From Leptolyngbya sp. PCC 6406 (GTDB lineage Bacteria > Cyanobacteriota > Cyanobacteriia > Phormidesmidales > Phormidesmidaceae): a stretch of 64,000 bases of DNA. The stretch covers positions 2,120,587 through 2,184,586 of the forward strand of contig NZ_KI913949.1 of the NCBI RefSeq assembly GCF_000332095.2. Direction: 5' to 3'. A program made the position numbers and the translations under genes. Position 1 is the stretch's first letter. Each line of letters starts with the position of its first letter. The notes under the pieces are model-generated. The model was not told where the DNA came from, ran no database searches, and saw only the letters and a list, made by a program, of their open reading frames with translations. This document shows positions 54,129 through 62,279 of the stretch, piece after piece.

Positions 54129-54884
54129 GTGGCTCTTCCTTTGTTGAGTTATTCACCTGCCAGCCAAAATGTTCGTGTGGCTGCGTATGACGTGCCGGGG
54201 GATGAGCAGCCTCGGGTCTTTAGCACCGACAATCTGCTTGATGCTTCTGATACGGACGCCCTAATCGAGGCAGCTTACCGTCAAATCTTTTTCCATGCTT
54301 TTAAGTGGGATCGTGAGCCCTTCCTAGAGTCCCAACTACGCAACGCCCAAATCACGGTGCGTGATTTCATTCGGGGGCTACTGCTTTCCGAAACCTACTA
54401 CACCAGCTTTTACGAAAAGAACAGCAATTATCGTTTTGTAGAGCATTCTGTTGAGCGGGTCTTGGGGCGTTCTGTCTACAGCGAGCGGGAAAAAATTGCC
54501 TGGTCCATTGTGGTAGCCACGAAGGGAATCCAGGGCTTTGTAGACGCTTTGTTGGACAGCGAGGAGTACGTGGGAGTCTTCGGATACAACACGGTTCCCT
54601 ATCAGCGCCGTCGGGTGTTGCCCAGCCGGGATGGCGGAGAAATGCCGACAAATCTACGTCTGCCCCGCTACGACGAATACTATCGTTCTGTTCTGGGCTT
54701 CCCCCAGATTGTTTGGCAGAACCAAGTGCGTCGTTTTATTCCTCAAGAGCAGAAAGCTACTGCTGGCAATCCTTCCCAGTTCTTGGGTATGGCTCGCAGC
54801 ATCCGTCCGGCAAGTGCAGCTCCGGCGCGGGTCACCACCGCTGACATCAACATTGCCACTAAGGTTCCGTACCGCCAACTGTAG
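54129..54884 (+). CDS. cpcG: Phycobilisome rod-core linker CpcG
   Basis: This 251-aa linker connects phycocyanin rods to the allophycocyanin core. The start is GTG 54129 ([17 protein letters not shown]). The Pfam PBS linker domain (about 20-180) has [39 protein letters not shown] and [19 protein letters not shown]. The C-terminal part (about 190-251) is basic and lacks the hydrophobic end of CpcL-type linkers, so it is a CpcG1-like protein of the hemidiscoidal phycobilisome. It has its own terminator. Confidence 0.95.
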   Translation: MALPLLSYSPASQNVRVAAYDVPGDEQPRVFSTDNLLDASDTDALIEAAYRQIFFHAFKWDREPFLESQLRNAQITVRDFIRGLLLSETYYTSFYEKNSNYRFVEHSVERVLGRSVYSEREKIAWSIVVATKGIQGFVDALLDSEEYVGVFGYNTVPYQRRRVLPSRDGGEMPTNLRLPRYDEYYRSVLGFPQIVWQNQVRRFIPQEQKATAGNPSQFLGMARSIRPASAAPARVTTADINIATKVPYRQL

Positions 54885-54937
54885 GCAGTAGGCAATCTGT
54901 AGGGGTTGATGTCGAGATTACTTCAAGGGAATTAATG

Positions 54938-54965
54938 GGGGATGTCTTCGGACATCCCCTTTTTT
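54938..54965 (+). terminator. Terminator of cpcG
   Basis: A perfect 9-bp stem GGGGATGTC/GACATCCCC with a UUCG-type tetraloop is followed by six T. It is a strong intrinsic terminator 53 bp after the cpcG stop. Confidence 0.92.
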
Positions 54966-55070
54966 ATGCGCTTTACAGGTTTATGCACTTTACAGGATGG
55001 CATCCAGACTCGCATCCATACTATATATAGTCAGGGGTATATGGTCAGGGGCGAGAGTCCCGCGCTGCCC

Positions 55071-55200
55071 TAGGGCGTGTGGACAATTAATGAGGAAACC
55101 GTTGGGGGTAGGCATGACCACGCCCGCCCTACGGAATCAAGCGAGGGGCTGTAACCGCCCCATAATCAGGAATCTGGGTTTGATTGTCCACAGCCCCTAG
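55071..55200. mobile_element. CTAGGGGCTG-family MITE, copy E
   Basis: This is 130 bp, starting TAGGGCGTGTGGACAATTAA and ending TTGATTGTCCACAGCCCCTAG. It is the cleanest full copy, with ends that are near-perfect inverted repeats. It includes GGGGTAGGCATGACCACG and GAGGGGCTGTAACC. The 513-bp gap (54885-55397) in which it sits also has the cpcG terminator, an ACTATATATAGT dyad (about 55018) and the repeat at 55233; no gene was found. Confidence 0.85.
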
Positions 55201-55232
55201 TACCCCTAGGCTGAAATAGGCTTGCTATTCTG

Positions 55233-55321
55233 TCGCACCAGCCCAACATTTTCCGGTCCCCTCTCCCCGTGGGAGAGGGCTAGGGCTTCGGCGTGAGCTC
55301 AGCCGAACGGTGAGGGGCCGA
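55233..55321. repeat. 89-bp dispersed hairpin repeat, copy 2
   Basis: This is a near-identical partner of 51181-51269 with three differences. It contains the CCCCGTGGGAGAGGG and TTCGGCGTGAGCTCAGCCGAA dyads and lies 32 bp after MITE copy E. Confidence 0.85.
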
Positions 55322-55397
55322 GGTGTACCCCGATAGAACGGTCAGAGTATTTACGCCGCAGAGTACTAGTCTTTCAATTCCTTTGAGTCTTTTTGCC

Positions 55398-55973
55398 ATG
55401 GAAATCCCCTTGAATTCCGGTCTATCCTTACGTCGGCCTTGGAAAAGCTGGTGGGCGGATCTAGTGTTAATAGCCCTCGTTAGTGGTCCCTTGGCGGCCC
55501 CGTTTCTGGCGGCGTCGGAGCTGCCAATTCTGGAGCAAATTGCTGACATTATCTATTGGCTGGGGATCCAGGTGTGTCCCCAGCCCGATCTGGGACCAGT
55601 CCTCGCTCCCCCTCACATCATGGCGGTGTGTATGCGCTGCTATGGCACGCTGATGGGGCTGGTGGTGATGCGGGTGCTCTATAGCCGCGATGGTCAGGGA
55701 TCGACCCGAAGGGGCCATCGCGGACGGGCAGCAGCGGGCTATTCTGACCAGCCGCCTTACTGGCTTGATCAGTATGGGCTGTGGGGATTTGCGATCGCAT
55801 TTGCCCTGTGTATGGTGTATCCAGCAGAATTAGCCCTCCAGGGCTTTGACTGGTGGCCCATCGACAATATCCGGATGACCCTGTTTGGTTGGATAGCGGG
55901 TCTGGGGTTGGGGGCCTATTTGATGCCTATTCTTCATGGGACAGAGGACAGTTTTGGGGAGCTAGACGCATAG
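55398..55973 (+). CDS. DUF2085 membrane protein
   Basis: This 191-aa protein has three or four membrane helices. ATG 55398 (MEIPLNSGLSLRRPWKSWW) was chosen because the frame upstream to 55323 includes repeat DNA. The family features are the PQPDLGPVLAPPHIMAVCMRCYGTLMG segment (a CxRCxG-type motif) and a C-terminal WWPIDNIRMTLFGWIAGLGLGAYLMPIL. Its function is not known. The comB gene starts 74 bp after its stop, so the two may share a transcript. Confidence 0.82.
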   Translation: MEIPLNSGLSLRRPWKSWWADLVLIALVSGPLAAPFLAASELPILEQIADIIYWLGIQVCPQPDLGPVLAPPHIMAVCMRCYGTLMGLVVMRVLYSRDGQGSTRRGHRGRAAAGYSDQPPYWLDQYGLWGFAIAFALCMVYPAELALQGFDWWPIDNIRMTLFGWIAGLGLGAYLMPILHGTEDSFGELDA

Positions 55974-56047
55974 AATGGGAAATCGTTGATCCTTATGATC
56001 GGCCTTCCTCTTTCGCCCGTAATCTCGGACCTAGTCCCCAAGAGCCT

Positions 56048-56779
56048 GTGAAACTTTCTGTTTATCACACCCCAGAAGAAGTGCCCGATGGGGCCATGCC
56101 TGACTGTGCGATCGCAATTGATGTGCTAAGAGCCACCTCGACTATGGCGGCAGCATTAGACGCTGGCGCTGCGGCGATCCATGTGTTTAGTGACCTAGAT
56201 ACCCTGCGAGCCGCCAGTGAACAATATTCCCCAGAAACCCGACTTCTAGCCGGAGAACGGGGGGGAGGCAAGGTAGCCGGGTTCGACTTGGGCAATTCTC
56301 CCCTAGACCATACCGCCGCCCTGTCGGCCCACCGCACCCTGTTTATGAGCACCACCAACGGTACCCGCTGTCTCCAGCGGATCCAGGATGCTCCCATTGT
56401 GATCACAGCAGCCCTGACCACCCGACAAGCGGTGGTAGATTTTCTCATCCGCCAAGGACCGAAAACAGTCTGGCTGGTAGGATCCGGCTGGGAGGGTAGC
56501 TATTCTCTGGAGGATACGGTCTGCGCAGGAGCCATTTTGCATCGTCTGACAGACCAGCAGGGGTCAGATCTGAAGGATTTGGTGGGGAATGACGCTGCGA
56601 TCGCCGCCGTCAGTCTCTATCTCCAGTGGCGCGATCGTCTCCTGGATTTGCTGCACCACGCCACCCACGGTCAGCGGCTGCTGCGGCTCAAGCAAGAGGC
56701 AGATCTGGGCTACTGCGCCCAACTTGATGTGCTGGATATAGTCCCAATTCAAAAGCACCCCGGCGTGTTGGTGCGATGA
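56048..56779 (+). CDS. comB: 2-phosphosulfolactate phosphatase family (ComB)
   Basis: This 243-aa protein of the ComB family hydrolyses phosphosulfolactate in coenzyme M synthesis in methanogens; in cyanobacteria the role is unproven. The start is GTG 56048, where homologous sequence begins (KLSVYHTPEEVPDGAMPDCAI). Motifs are IDVLRATSTMAAALDAGA, LAGERGGGKVAGFDLGNSPL and FMSTTNGTRCLQ. The frame is open upstream to 55853, but that part overlaps the DUF2085 gene and is not conserved in style. It is the second gene of a likely two-gene unit. Confidence 0.88.
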   Translation: MKLSVYHTPEEVPDGAMPDCAIAIDVLRATSTMAAALDAGAAAIHVFSDLDTLRAASEQYSPETRLLAGERGGGKVAGFDLGNSPLDHTAALSAHRTLFMSTTNGTRCLQRIQDAPIVITAALTTRQAVVDFLIRQGPKTVWLVGSGWEGSYSLEDTVCAGAILHRLTDQQGSDLKDLVGNDAAIAAVSLYLQWRDRLLDLLHHATHGQRLLRLKQEADLGYCAQLDVLDIVPIQKHPGVLVR

Positions 56780-56886
56780 TTATTCACCACACCCTTTGAC
56801 ACCACTCATCCCCTACTCAGACAAGCGATTTATGCTTGCAAGCAGAGTCGGTAGGCCGTAATTAACGTATTACTGGGGGGGAAATC

Positions 56887-58320
56887 ATGGCGGTTGACTA
56901 CGATCTGGTGGTGATTGGTGGCGGTTCTGCTGGCTTAGTGGCCGCTAGTGCCAGTGCCCAACTTAAGGCTAAGGTGGCCCTGATTGAAAAGGAACCTCGC
57001 TTAGGGGGAGATTGCCTCCACTACGGCTGTGTTCCGAGTAAATCCCTGATCCACGCGGGTCGGGTCGCCCACACCGTTCAACATGCCGCCCCCTACGGCG
57101 TCAATGCCACCCTGCACAATGTCCGCATTCGGGAGGCTCTGGGCCATGTGCATCGGGTTATCGACACCATCCAGGAACACGACTCAACAGAGCGCTTTGA
57201 GGCTCTAGGCGTGGAGGTCATCTACGGAGAGGGCCAGTTTGTCGATAACCGGACCTTTGCGGTGAATGGTCGCCAACTCAAGGCCCGAGCCTTTCTAATC
57301 GCGACGGGGGGTCGCCCCGGCCTGCCCCCTATCCCCGGCCTTCGGGAGGCGGGGTATCTGACCAATATGACGGTATTCTCCCTTCAAGAGCAGCCTGCGG
57401 CTCTCGCGGTGATTGGGGCTGGCCCCATTGGCTGTGAACTGGGGCAAGCCTTTGCTCGTCTGGGCAGCGAAGTCACGATTCTCGCCAGTCGCGATCGCAT
57501 CATGCCCAAGGAGGAACCCGAAGCCGCCCAAGTGGTACAGGACTATATGGCAGCCGAAGGGGTACGCATCCTCACCAACACTCGTGCCCAGGAAGTCTTT
57601 CTTCGGGATGGGAAAAAGGTGATTCTTACTGCCCAAGGCGAAGTGGTGGTGGATGAAATCCTCGTCGCCGCTGGTCGTGTGCCCAATGTGGAAAGTCTGA
57701 ACTTACAAGCAGCGGGGGTCGCCGTGGGCAAAGAAGGCATCACCGTCAATGCCAAACTGCAAACCACCAATTCTCGCATCTACGCCGCTGGGGATGTAAT
57801 TGGGGGCTACCAGTTCACCCATGTCGCCGGTTACGAAGCTACCGTCGTCATTCAAAACGCCCTGTTCTTGCCCACCAAAGCCGCCGACTACCGGGTGATT
57901 CCCTGGGCCACCTTCACGGAGCCGGAACTTGCGCGCGTCGGACTAACGGAAGATCAAGCCCGCAAACGCTACGGAGACGATATCCGGGTACTGCGCCACG
58001 ACTTTGACCATGTGGATCGGGCGCTAGCGGAAGGGGCAGGCATCGGTTTTGCCAAGTTCATCACCCGCAAAAATGGCGAAATCCTCGGAGCCCACATCGT
58101 CGGTCCTGCGGCGGGGGAACTGATCCACGAGGTCGTGTTGGCCATGGGCCACAAGCTCAAGATTGGAGCCCTGACGGCCATCATCCACGTCTATCCCACC
58201 CTTTCGGAAATCAACAGCAAAACCGCTCTGCAACTGACGAAGCAAAGCTACGGGGCCAACTCCCGCCTCCAAAATATTCTGCGGGGATTTTTCAACTTTC
58301 GTCGCTCCATTGGTCGCTAG
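56887..58320 (+). CDS. FAD-dependent disulfide oxidoreductase (mercuric reductase/dihydrolipoamide dehydrogenase type)
   Basis: This 477-aa flavoprotein has a GGGSAGLVAASASAQLKAKV nucleotide-binding start and the redox motif GGDCLHYGCVPSKSL with two Cys. A second Rossmann region (AVIGAGPIGCELGQAFARLG) binds NAD(P)H, and TNSRIYAAGDVIGGYQFTHVA is the second FAD motif. The C-terminal dimer domain has HVYPTLSEINSK, with the His/Glu-type catalytic pair reading HVYPTLSE. It lacks the CC tail of true MerA. Its likely role is a cyanobacterial disulfide reductase of unknown substrate. Confidence 0.88.
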   Translation: MAVDYDLVVIGGGSAGLVAASASAQLKAKVALIEKEPRLGGDCLHYGCVPSKSLIHAGRVAHTVQHAAPYGVNATLHNVRIREALGHVHRVIDTIQEHDSTERFEALGVEVIYGEGQFVDNRTFAVNGRQLKARAFLIATGGRPGLPPIPGLREAGYLTNMTVFSLQEQPAALAVIGAGPIGCELGQAFARLGSEVTILASRDRIMPKEEPEAAQVVQDYMAAEGVRILTNTRAQEVFLRDGKKVILTAQGEVVVDEILVAAGRVPNVESLNLQAAGVAVGKEGITVNAKLQTTNSRIYAAGDVIGGYQFTHVAGYEATVVIQNALFLPTKAADYRVIPWATFTEPELARVGLTEDQARKRYGDDIRVLRHDFDHVDRALAEGAGIGFAKFITRKNGEILGAHIVGPAAGELIHEVVLAMGHKLKIGALTAIIHVYPTLSEINSKTALQLTKQSYGANSRLQNILRGFFNFRRSIGR

Positions 58321-58520
58321 GGGCACCTAGGGGCAGATCTAGTCACCCACGCTATGAAGGTCTTCAAAAAGCAAATGGGGTTGCTATATATCCAGATCAA
58401 TATCTACCCCTTGCGAAAGATCACTTCGCTAGCGTAGACAATAACGGTGCCCATCACCCGCCGCAGATAGCTTCTGATACTCACAGATAACCTCTCAACG
58501 GTCGGTGTGCATGGGCGTTG

Positions 58521-59966
58521 TTAGGCATCTATTTGTTCGCGCCTTATAGCAATTTCTACTATTTTGTTTATTGTCTGTTGCTTTTCTTCAATCTGTCGAT
58601 CTATTTCTTTTTGTTCATCAAGCTTGATTTTTACGGCTTGAACTATCTCGATCTGTTTTTCAAATTCTGGAATTGGAAGTCTAAAATTTAAAAGTTCAGT
58701 TGATGATACTTTTACCATTGTTTGGTTCTTCCCTTTTGCAACATACTTAAAATACAATCTACCTATGACAGAATTAAAAATGCAACTTAAATATTGTTTT
58801 TCAATATAGGTTTCGTCTAATTTAACTCTTATATATAAGTCTGGGAATATTATATTTTCTTCTATATCATCGTTCACAATTGATGCAAGAGCTACTAAAT
58901 CAACAGTATTACCCCTGCTTACAAAAAAGTCACCCTTTTGAATAAAGAAGTCTTCGATATTGTTGCGAGTTTCTTCTGTAAATTTTGATGGTTCAATTCT
59001 AAGCACACCATCAAAACTAAAGTTTTCTTGACCTAGAACTGGAATACCATCACCGCCTTCAACCGATAATGGACTCCATCCATTTTTTGTAGATCTAATA
59101 AAACGACCGAGCGTTTGAATACAATCAATATCAGAATAAAGAATTGATTGAATGTATTGCAATTTGTTCCATCTCAGTCCACTTCTTAAGGATGGATTAT
59201 ATGAACCAACGTTGCTCAATGAAGTAGGCAAGATTTTAGTTTTTTCTAATTCATATACTTCATCAAGATCAATTTTGAAGTAGTCTCCAAAAACTTGATT
59301 AATAATGTTTAGGGTTCGTGGTTTTAAGTTTTTAAGTTCTAAAATTTCAGCTTCAAGTGGCTTTATTTCTTCTAATAGCTCGTTTTGCTTTGAAAATTCT
59401 ACTAAAGGTATTGGGATTGATAATATATCAGGTTGAGCTATATTCTTCTGAGTCTTTCCTACACCAAAGACACTAAAATATTTTTTGTAATAATCAGAGT
59501 TAAATAATAGCTTGATGAAATGTGGAACAATAGTTTTTGTATCAACTTTTACAATTATCAAATAGCCTGAAGGTATGGCCTTTACTTCTCTTTCAAAATA
59601 CAAATTAGCTTCTTTTTTATTCCAGACATAAGTTAATCCAACAGTTCCCGAGCGACTGATTATAATATCGCCATCCTCTAATTCTTTTGAAATTGAATAG
59701 GAGTCTCTTATAAACGTGACATCGCTAAACCTAATTTCACCACCTTTAAAGTTGTTTACTGTAGGATAGATTACATCTGATGAATTGAAGTCTTCATAAT
59801 TATCAGGCGATATATCCTTTCCATTACCTATCTCAGCAATAAATTTTGAAAAACGAATAATCTTAAAATCAACATCTTTCTGCACGTAATCATGAAATCT
59901 AAAGTCGCAACGAAAGCCAATATTTGATGCAACACTTGTTAATTTGGATTTAAAAACTACTCCCAT
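58521..59966 (-). CDS. hsdS: Type I-like restriction-modification specificity subunit (HsdS)
   Basis: This 481-aa protein has two target-recognition domains (about 20-195 and 260-440), each followed by a helical spacer (LLEEIKPLEAEILELKN and a C-terminal EIDRQIEEKQQTINKIVE helix). Signature stretches are DIIISRSGTVGL, the IPIPLVEFSKQNELL repeat and FRLPIPEFEKQIEIV. The DNA is AT-rich and unlike the GC-rich neighbours, indicating horizontal transfer. Its ATG overlaps the end of the nuclease-methylase gene by 10 bp. With that partner broken the subunit may be idle. The 200 bp between 58321 and 58520 show no gene and mark the edge of the island. Confidence 0.88.
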   Translation of the reverse strand: MGVVFKSKLTSVASNIGFRCDFRFHDYVQKDVDFKIIRFSKFIAEIGNGKDISPDNYEDFNSSDVIYPTVNNFKGGEIRFSDVTFIRDSYSISKELEDGDIIISRSGTVGLTYVWNKKEANLYFEREVKAIPSGYLIIVKVDTKTIVPHFIKLLFNSDYYKKYFSVFGVGKTQKNIAQPDILSIPIPLVEFSKQNELLEEIKPLEAEILELKNLKPRTLNIINQVFGDYFKIDLDEVYELEKTKILPTSLSNVGSYNPSLRSGLRWNKLQYIQSILYSDIDCIQTLGRFIRSTKNGWSPLSVEGGDGIPVLGQENFSFDGVLRIEPSKFTEETRNNIEDFFIQKGDFFVSRGNTVDLVALASIVNDDIEENIIFPDLYIRVKLDETYIEKQYLSCIFNSVIGRLYFKYVAKGKNQTMVKVSSTELLNFRLPIPEFEKQIEIVQAVKIKLDEQKEIDRQIEEKQQTINKIVEIAIRREQIDA

Positions 59967-60878
59967 ATCACCTCTTTTCTAAGGCTGTCTAATATGGTTA
60001 GCAAGTTAGTTGAGCGAAGCACAATGTCATCACTTTTATAGCGAGAAAGTACACCATTTTTGAAATGCTTAATAAGCTCAAGATCTATTCTTTCTATATA
60101 CTCAGCCTTTAAAGTATCATTTTCATAATACTTCTTGAAAATTTCAATTACCTGTGATTTTTCTGATTCTGCTTGTTCAATCTTTGCAATTTGTATTTCA
60201 ATGTCCGCATTGAGTTTTTCTGCTTTCTTTCTCAACGCTTCGGTTTCTTTATCTTCAATTTTCTGATTTGCAGCTTCTAATTCTTTTTTCAGTTCGTTGA
60301 GCTGCGCGTTCAAAATCTTGATGTCTTTATCATAGTTTTCAATAATTTCCTCTGTTTTGATCGTATTAGGTGCATACTCCAAATTGTAAAGGTCATTTGG
60401 CATTGGGTTCTCACCCCGTTTGGTTCGTTTGTAGCCGACATTTTCAGCTTCTGCCATAAAAATATCATAATTCATTTCTTTTGCTACTTCGCCAAATACC
60501 CACCAAGCATTGTAAAAGCCAAATACATCAGTTTCTTTTTCAAATTTTGATAGACTGTTTATTTCTTCACTATATTTAGTAAGTAACTTTTTTGGATCTA
60601 ATGTTTCATCTTCGGGGGTTATGTAGTCCTTCAAAAAACGTTTAATATTGGTTTTAATGTGTTCCAAATCTTCCTTATTAATGACCTCAATAGCTTCCTT
60701 ATCTTCATTCTCCAAAAGTTTATTCAGGTCAGTAGTGAGTTCTTTTGCCCACGCATACTTTTTACTTAGTTTGACTTCATTTACAAAGTAGTCATAATAG
60801 CGAACTACACGGGTTTTAAGTTTTGCCCATTCTTTTCCATGTTTATTCCAAAGCTCATTCCATTGCTCTACTTGTTTT
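59957..60878 (-). pseudogene. 3' part of the nuclease-methylase gene, cut by ISL3
   Basis: The frame begins inside the insertion sequence, but the real gene sequence starts at the duplicated CTTGTTTT target. The host part runs from about VEQWNELWNKHGKEWAKLK to the TAG at 59957. It is helix-rich with a long coiled coil (about KDIKILNAQLNELKKELEAA onward) and is the tail that docks with HsdS. Removing 1409 bp (element plus one target copy) restores the frame to the 5' part: ...KKTKKQ joins VEQWNELW. A few IS-derived codons now stand in front. Translation of this part alone would yield no catalytic domain. Confidence 0.85.
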
Positions 60879-62279
60879 GGCTCTTCCGGTCTGGCTATGG
60901 ACAAAGGGCTACTGAGCAGGGGAAATGGAGAGAGAAATAAACGCTAGAAAGGCGTGAAGTGTTTGATATACAAGGGATTGGCTAGAATTAAAGGGTGAGA
61001 GAAAGTCGCCATATATGGGTGAGCGCCATGATCACAGAATCTGACGCGAGGCAATTGACAGAGCTACTGGGTCTTCCTGAGACAAAAGTAGAGGATATGA
61101 CAATGATAGATGGGGTGGGGCTATTTTTTGTAATTAGCCCCACCCGCCGAGATGCAGAGTGTCCCCGGTGTGGGAAGCGAAGTCGTCATTTGCATGAGAA
61201 TCATCGGTATAACATTGAGGATTTGCCGTGGAATCAACAGCCCGTAGTGTTGCGAGTCAATCGCCGCCAGTTTTGGTGCCAGGAATGTGGACAAGTGTTT
61301 AGCGAAGAACTGGCCTTTGTTAAGAAAAGGCGGTTGTATACGCAGCGGCTAGCGAAGCAGATTGTCGGCCAAGTGTTAGGGAGTAGCATTCACAGTGTGG
61401 CGGCTCGGACAGGGCTGAGTGACGAGCAGATTGAGACGATGATAAAGGATGCCGGAAAGGCGTATTTACCCGAGAGCCCAGAACCGATTAGATATCTCGG
61501 GATAGACGAGATAGCGGTCGTCAAAGGTCAGGGTAACTATTATGGGGTGCTAGTGAACCTAGAGACGCACCAGCCGATCACCCTTCTACCCTCACGAACA
61601 CAAGAGGGATTGCGCCAAGTCCTTAGCCAATGGGGACCAGAGGTGCTTGAGGGGATTGAAGGGGTGAGCATAGACCTGTGGAAGCCCTACCAAAGTTTGG
61701 TAAAAGAGATGATGCCGAATGCGACCATTGTCGCGGATAGATTCCATGTCACCAAACTCGTCAATGAGGAGTTAGATAACGAACGGAAAGCGGAGAAGAG
61801 AGCGGCCAAGAAGATCGCAAAAAAGGCTGAGAGGGAGCGCGTCATAGAGGGTCTTAATGGCAGTAAGTATGCGTTACTAAAGAACGAAGGGAATTTGAAT
61901 GAGAAACAGAAGAAGAAGCTCATAGAAGTGAGCGAAGTATCCCCTAAATTAGCAACGATGCATCGATTGAAAGAAGAGTTCAGAGAAATCTTTGAATCCT
62001 TCGAGAATTGGGCAGAAGGGACGTTAAAGTTACTGGACTGGATGGCGGATTCATCGACATTTTTCAATCAGAGTTGTGGCACGATTAAACGATGGTTTGA
62101 TGAGGTGACATCATACTTTGAACTGAGAATAACTAATGGGGTTGTGGAGGGAATAAATAACAAGCTTAAGTTGATCAAGAGATTAGGTTATGGCTTTGGC
62201 AATTTTGACAATTTCAAGTTAAGAGCTTTGTTGCCGTGGGTATTTCCTTTTGAAACACCATAGCCAGACCGGAAGAGCC
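60879..62279. mobile_element. Complete ISL3-family insertion sequence (1401 bp)
   Basis: The element is bounded by perfect 22-bp inverted repeats starting GGCTCTTCCGGTCTGGCTAT. An exact 8-bp target duplication, CTTGTTTT, lies at 60871-60878 and 62280-62287. An 8-bp duplication and GGCT ends are typical of ISL3. It carries one transposase gene, and all parts are intact, so insertion was recent and the element may still be active. Confidence 0.96.
61028..62263 (+). CDS. ISL3-family transposase
   Basis: This 411-aa DDE transposase starts at ATG 61028; a GTG at 60995 extends it by 11 codons. The N-terminal zinc finger is CPRCGKRSRHLHENH plus FWCQECGQVF. A helix-turn-helix region follows (about 110-140). 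The DDE core includes LGIDEIAV (Asp), VSIDLWKPYQ (Asp), TIVADRFHVTKLVN, and the C-terminal NGVVEGINNKLKLIKRLGYG carrying the Glu. The complete length and intact motifs indicate a working enzyme. It is transcribed opposite to the host gene that it interrupts. Confidence 0.95.
   Translation: MITESDARQLTELLGLPETKVEDMTMIDGVGLFFVISPTRRDAECPRCGKRSRHLHENHRYNIEDLPWNQQPVVLRVNRRQFWCQECGQVFSEELAFVKKRRLYTQRLAKQIVGQVLGSSIHSVAARTGLSDEQIETMIKDAGKAYLPESPEPIRYLGIDEIAVVKGQGNYYGVLVNLETHQPITLLPSRTQEGLRQVLSQWGPEVLEGIEGVSIDLWKPYQSLVKEMMPNATIVADRFHVTKLVNEELDNERKAEKRAAKKIAKKAERERVIEGLNGSKYALLKNEGNLNEKQKKKLIEVSEVSPKLATMHRLKEEFREIFESFENWAEGTLKLLDWMADSSTFFNQSCGTIKRWFDEVTSYFELRITNGVVEGINNKLKLIKRLGYGFGNFDNFKLRALLPWVFPFETP

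Noticed and set aside
58500-58520. GCGTTGTTAGGC near the island edge, similar to an integron attC core
   Set aside because: The matching left core (GCCTAAC) is not found within 150 bp and no cassette structure is seen; it is probably chance.
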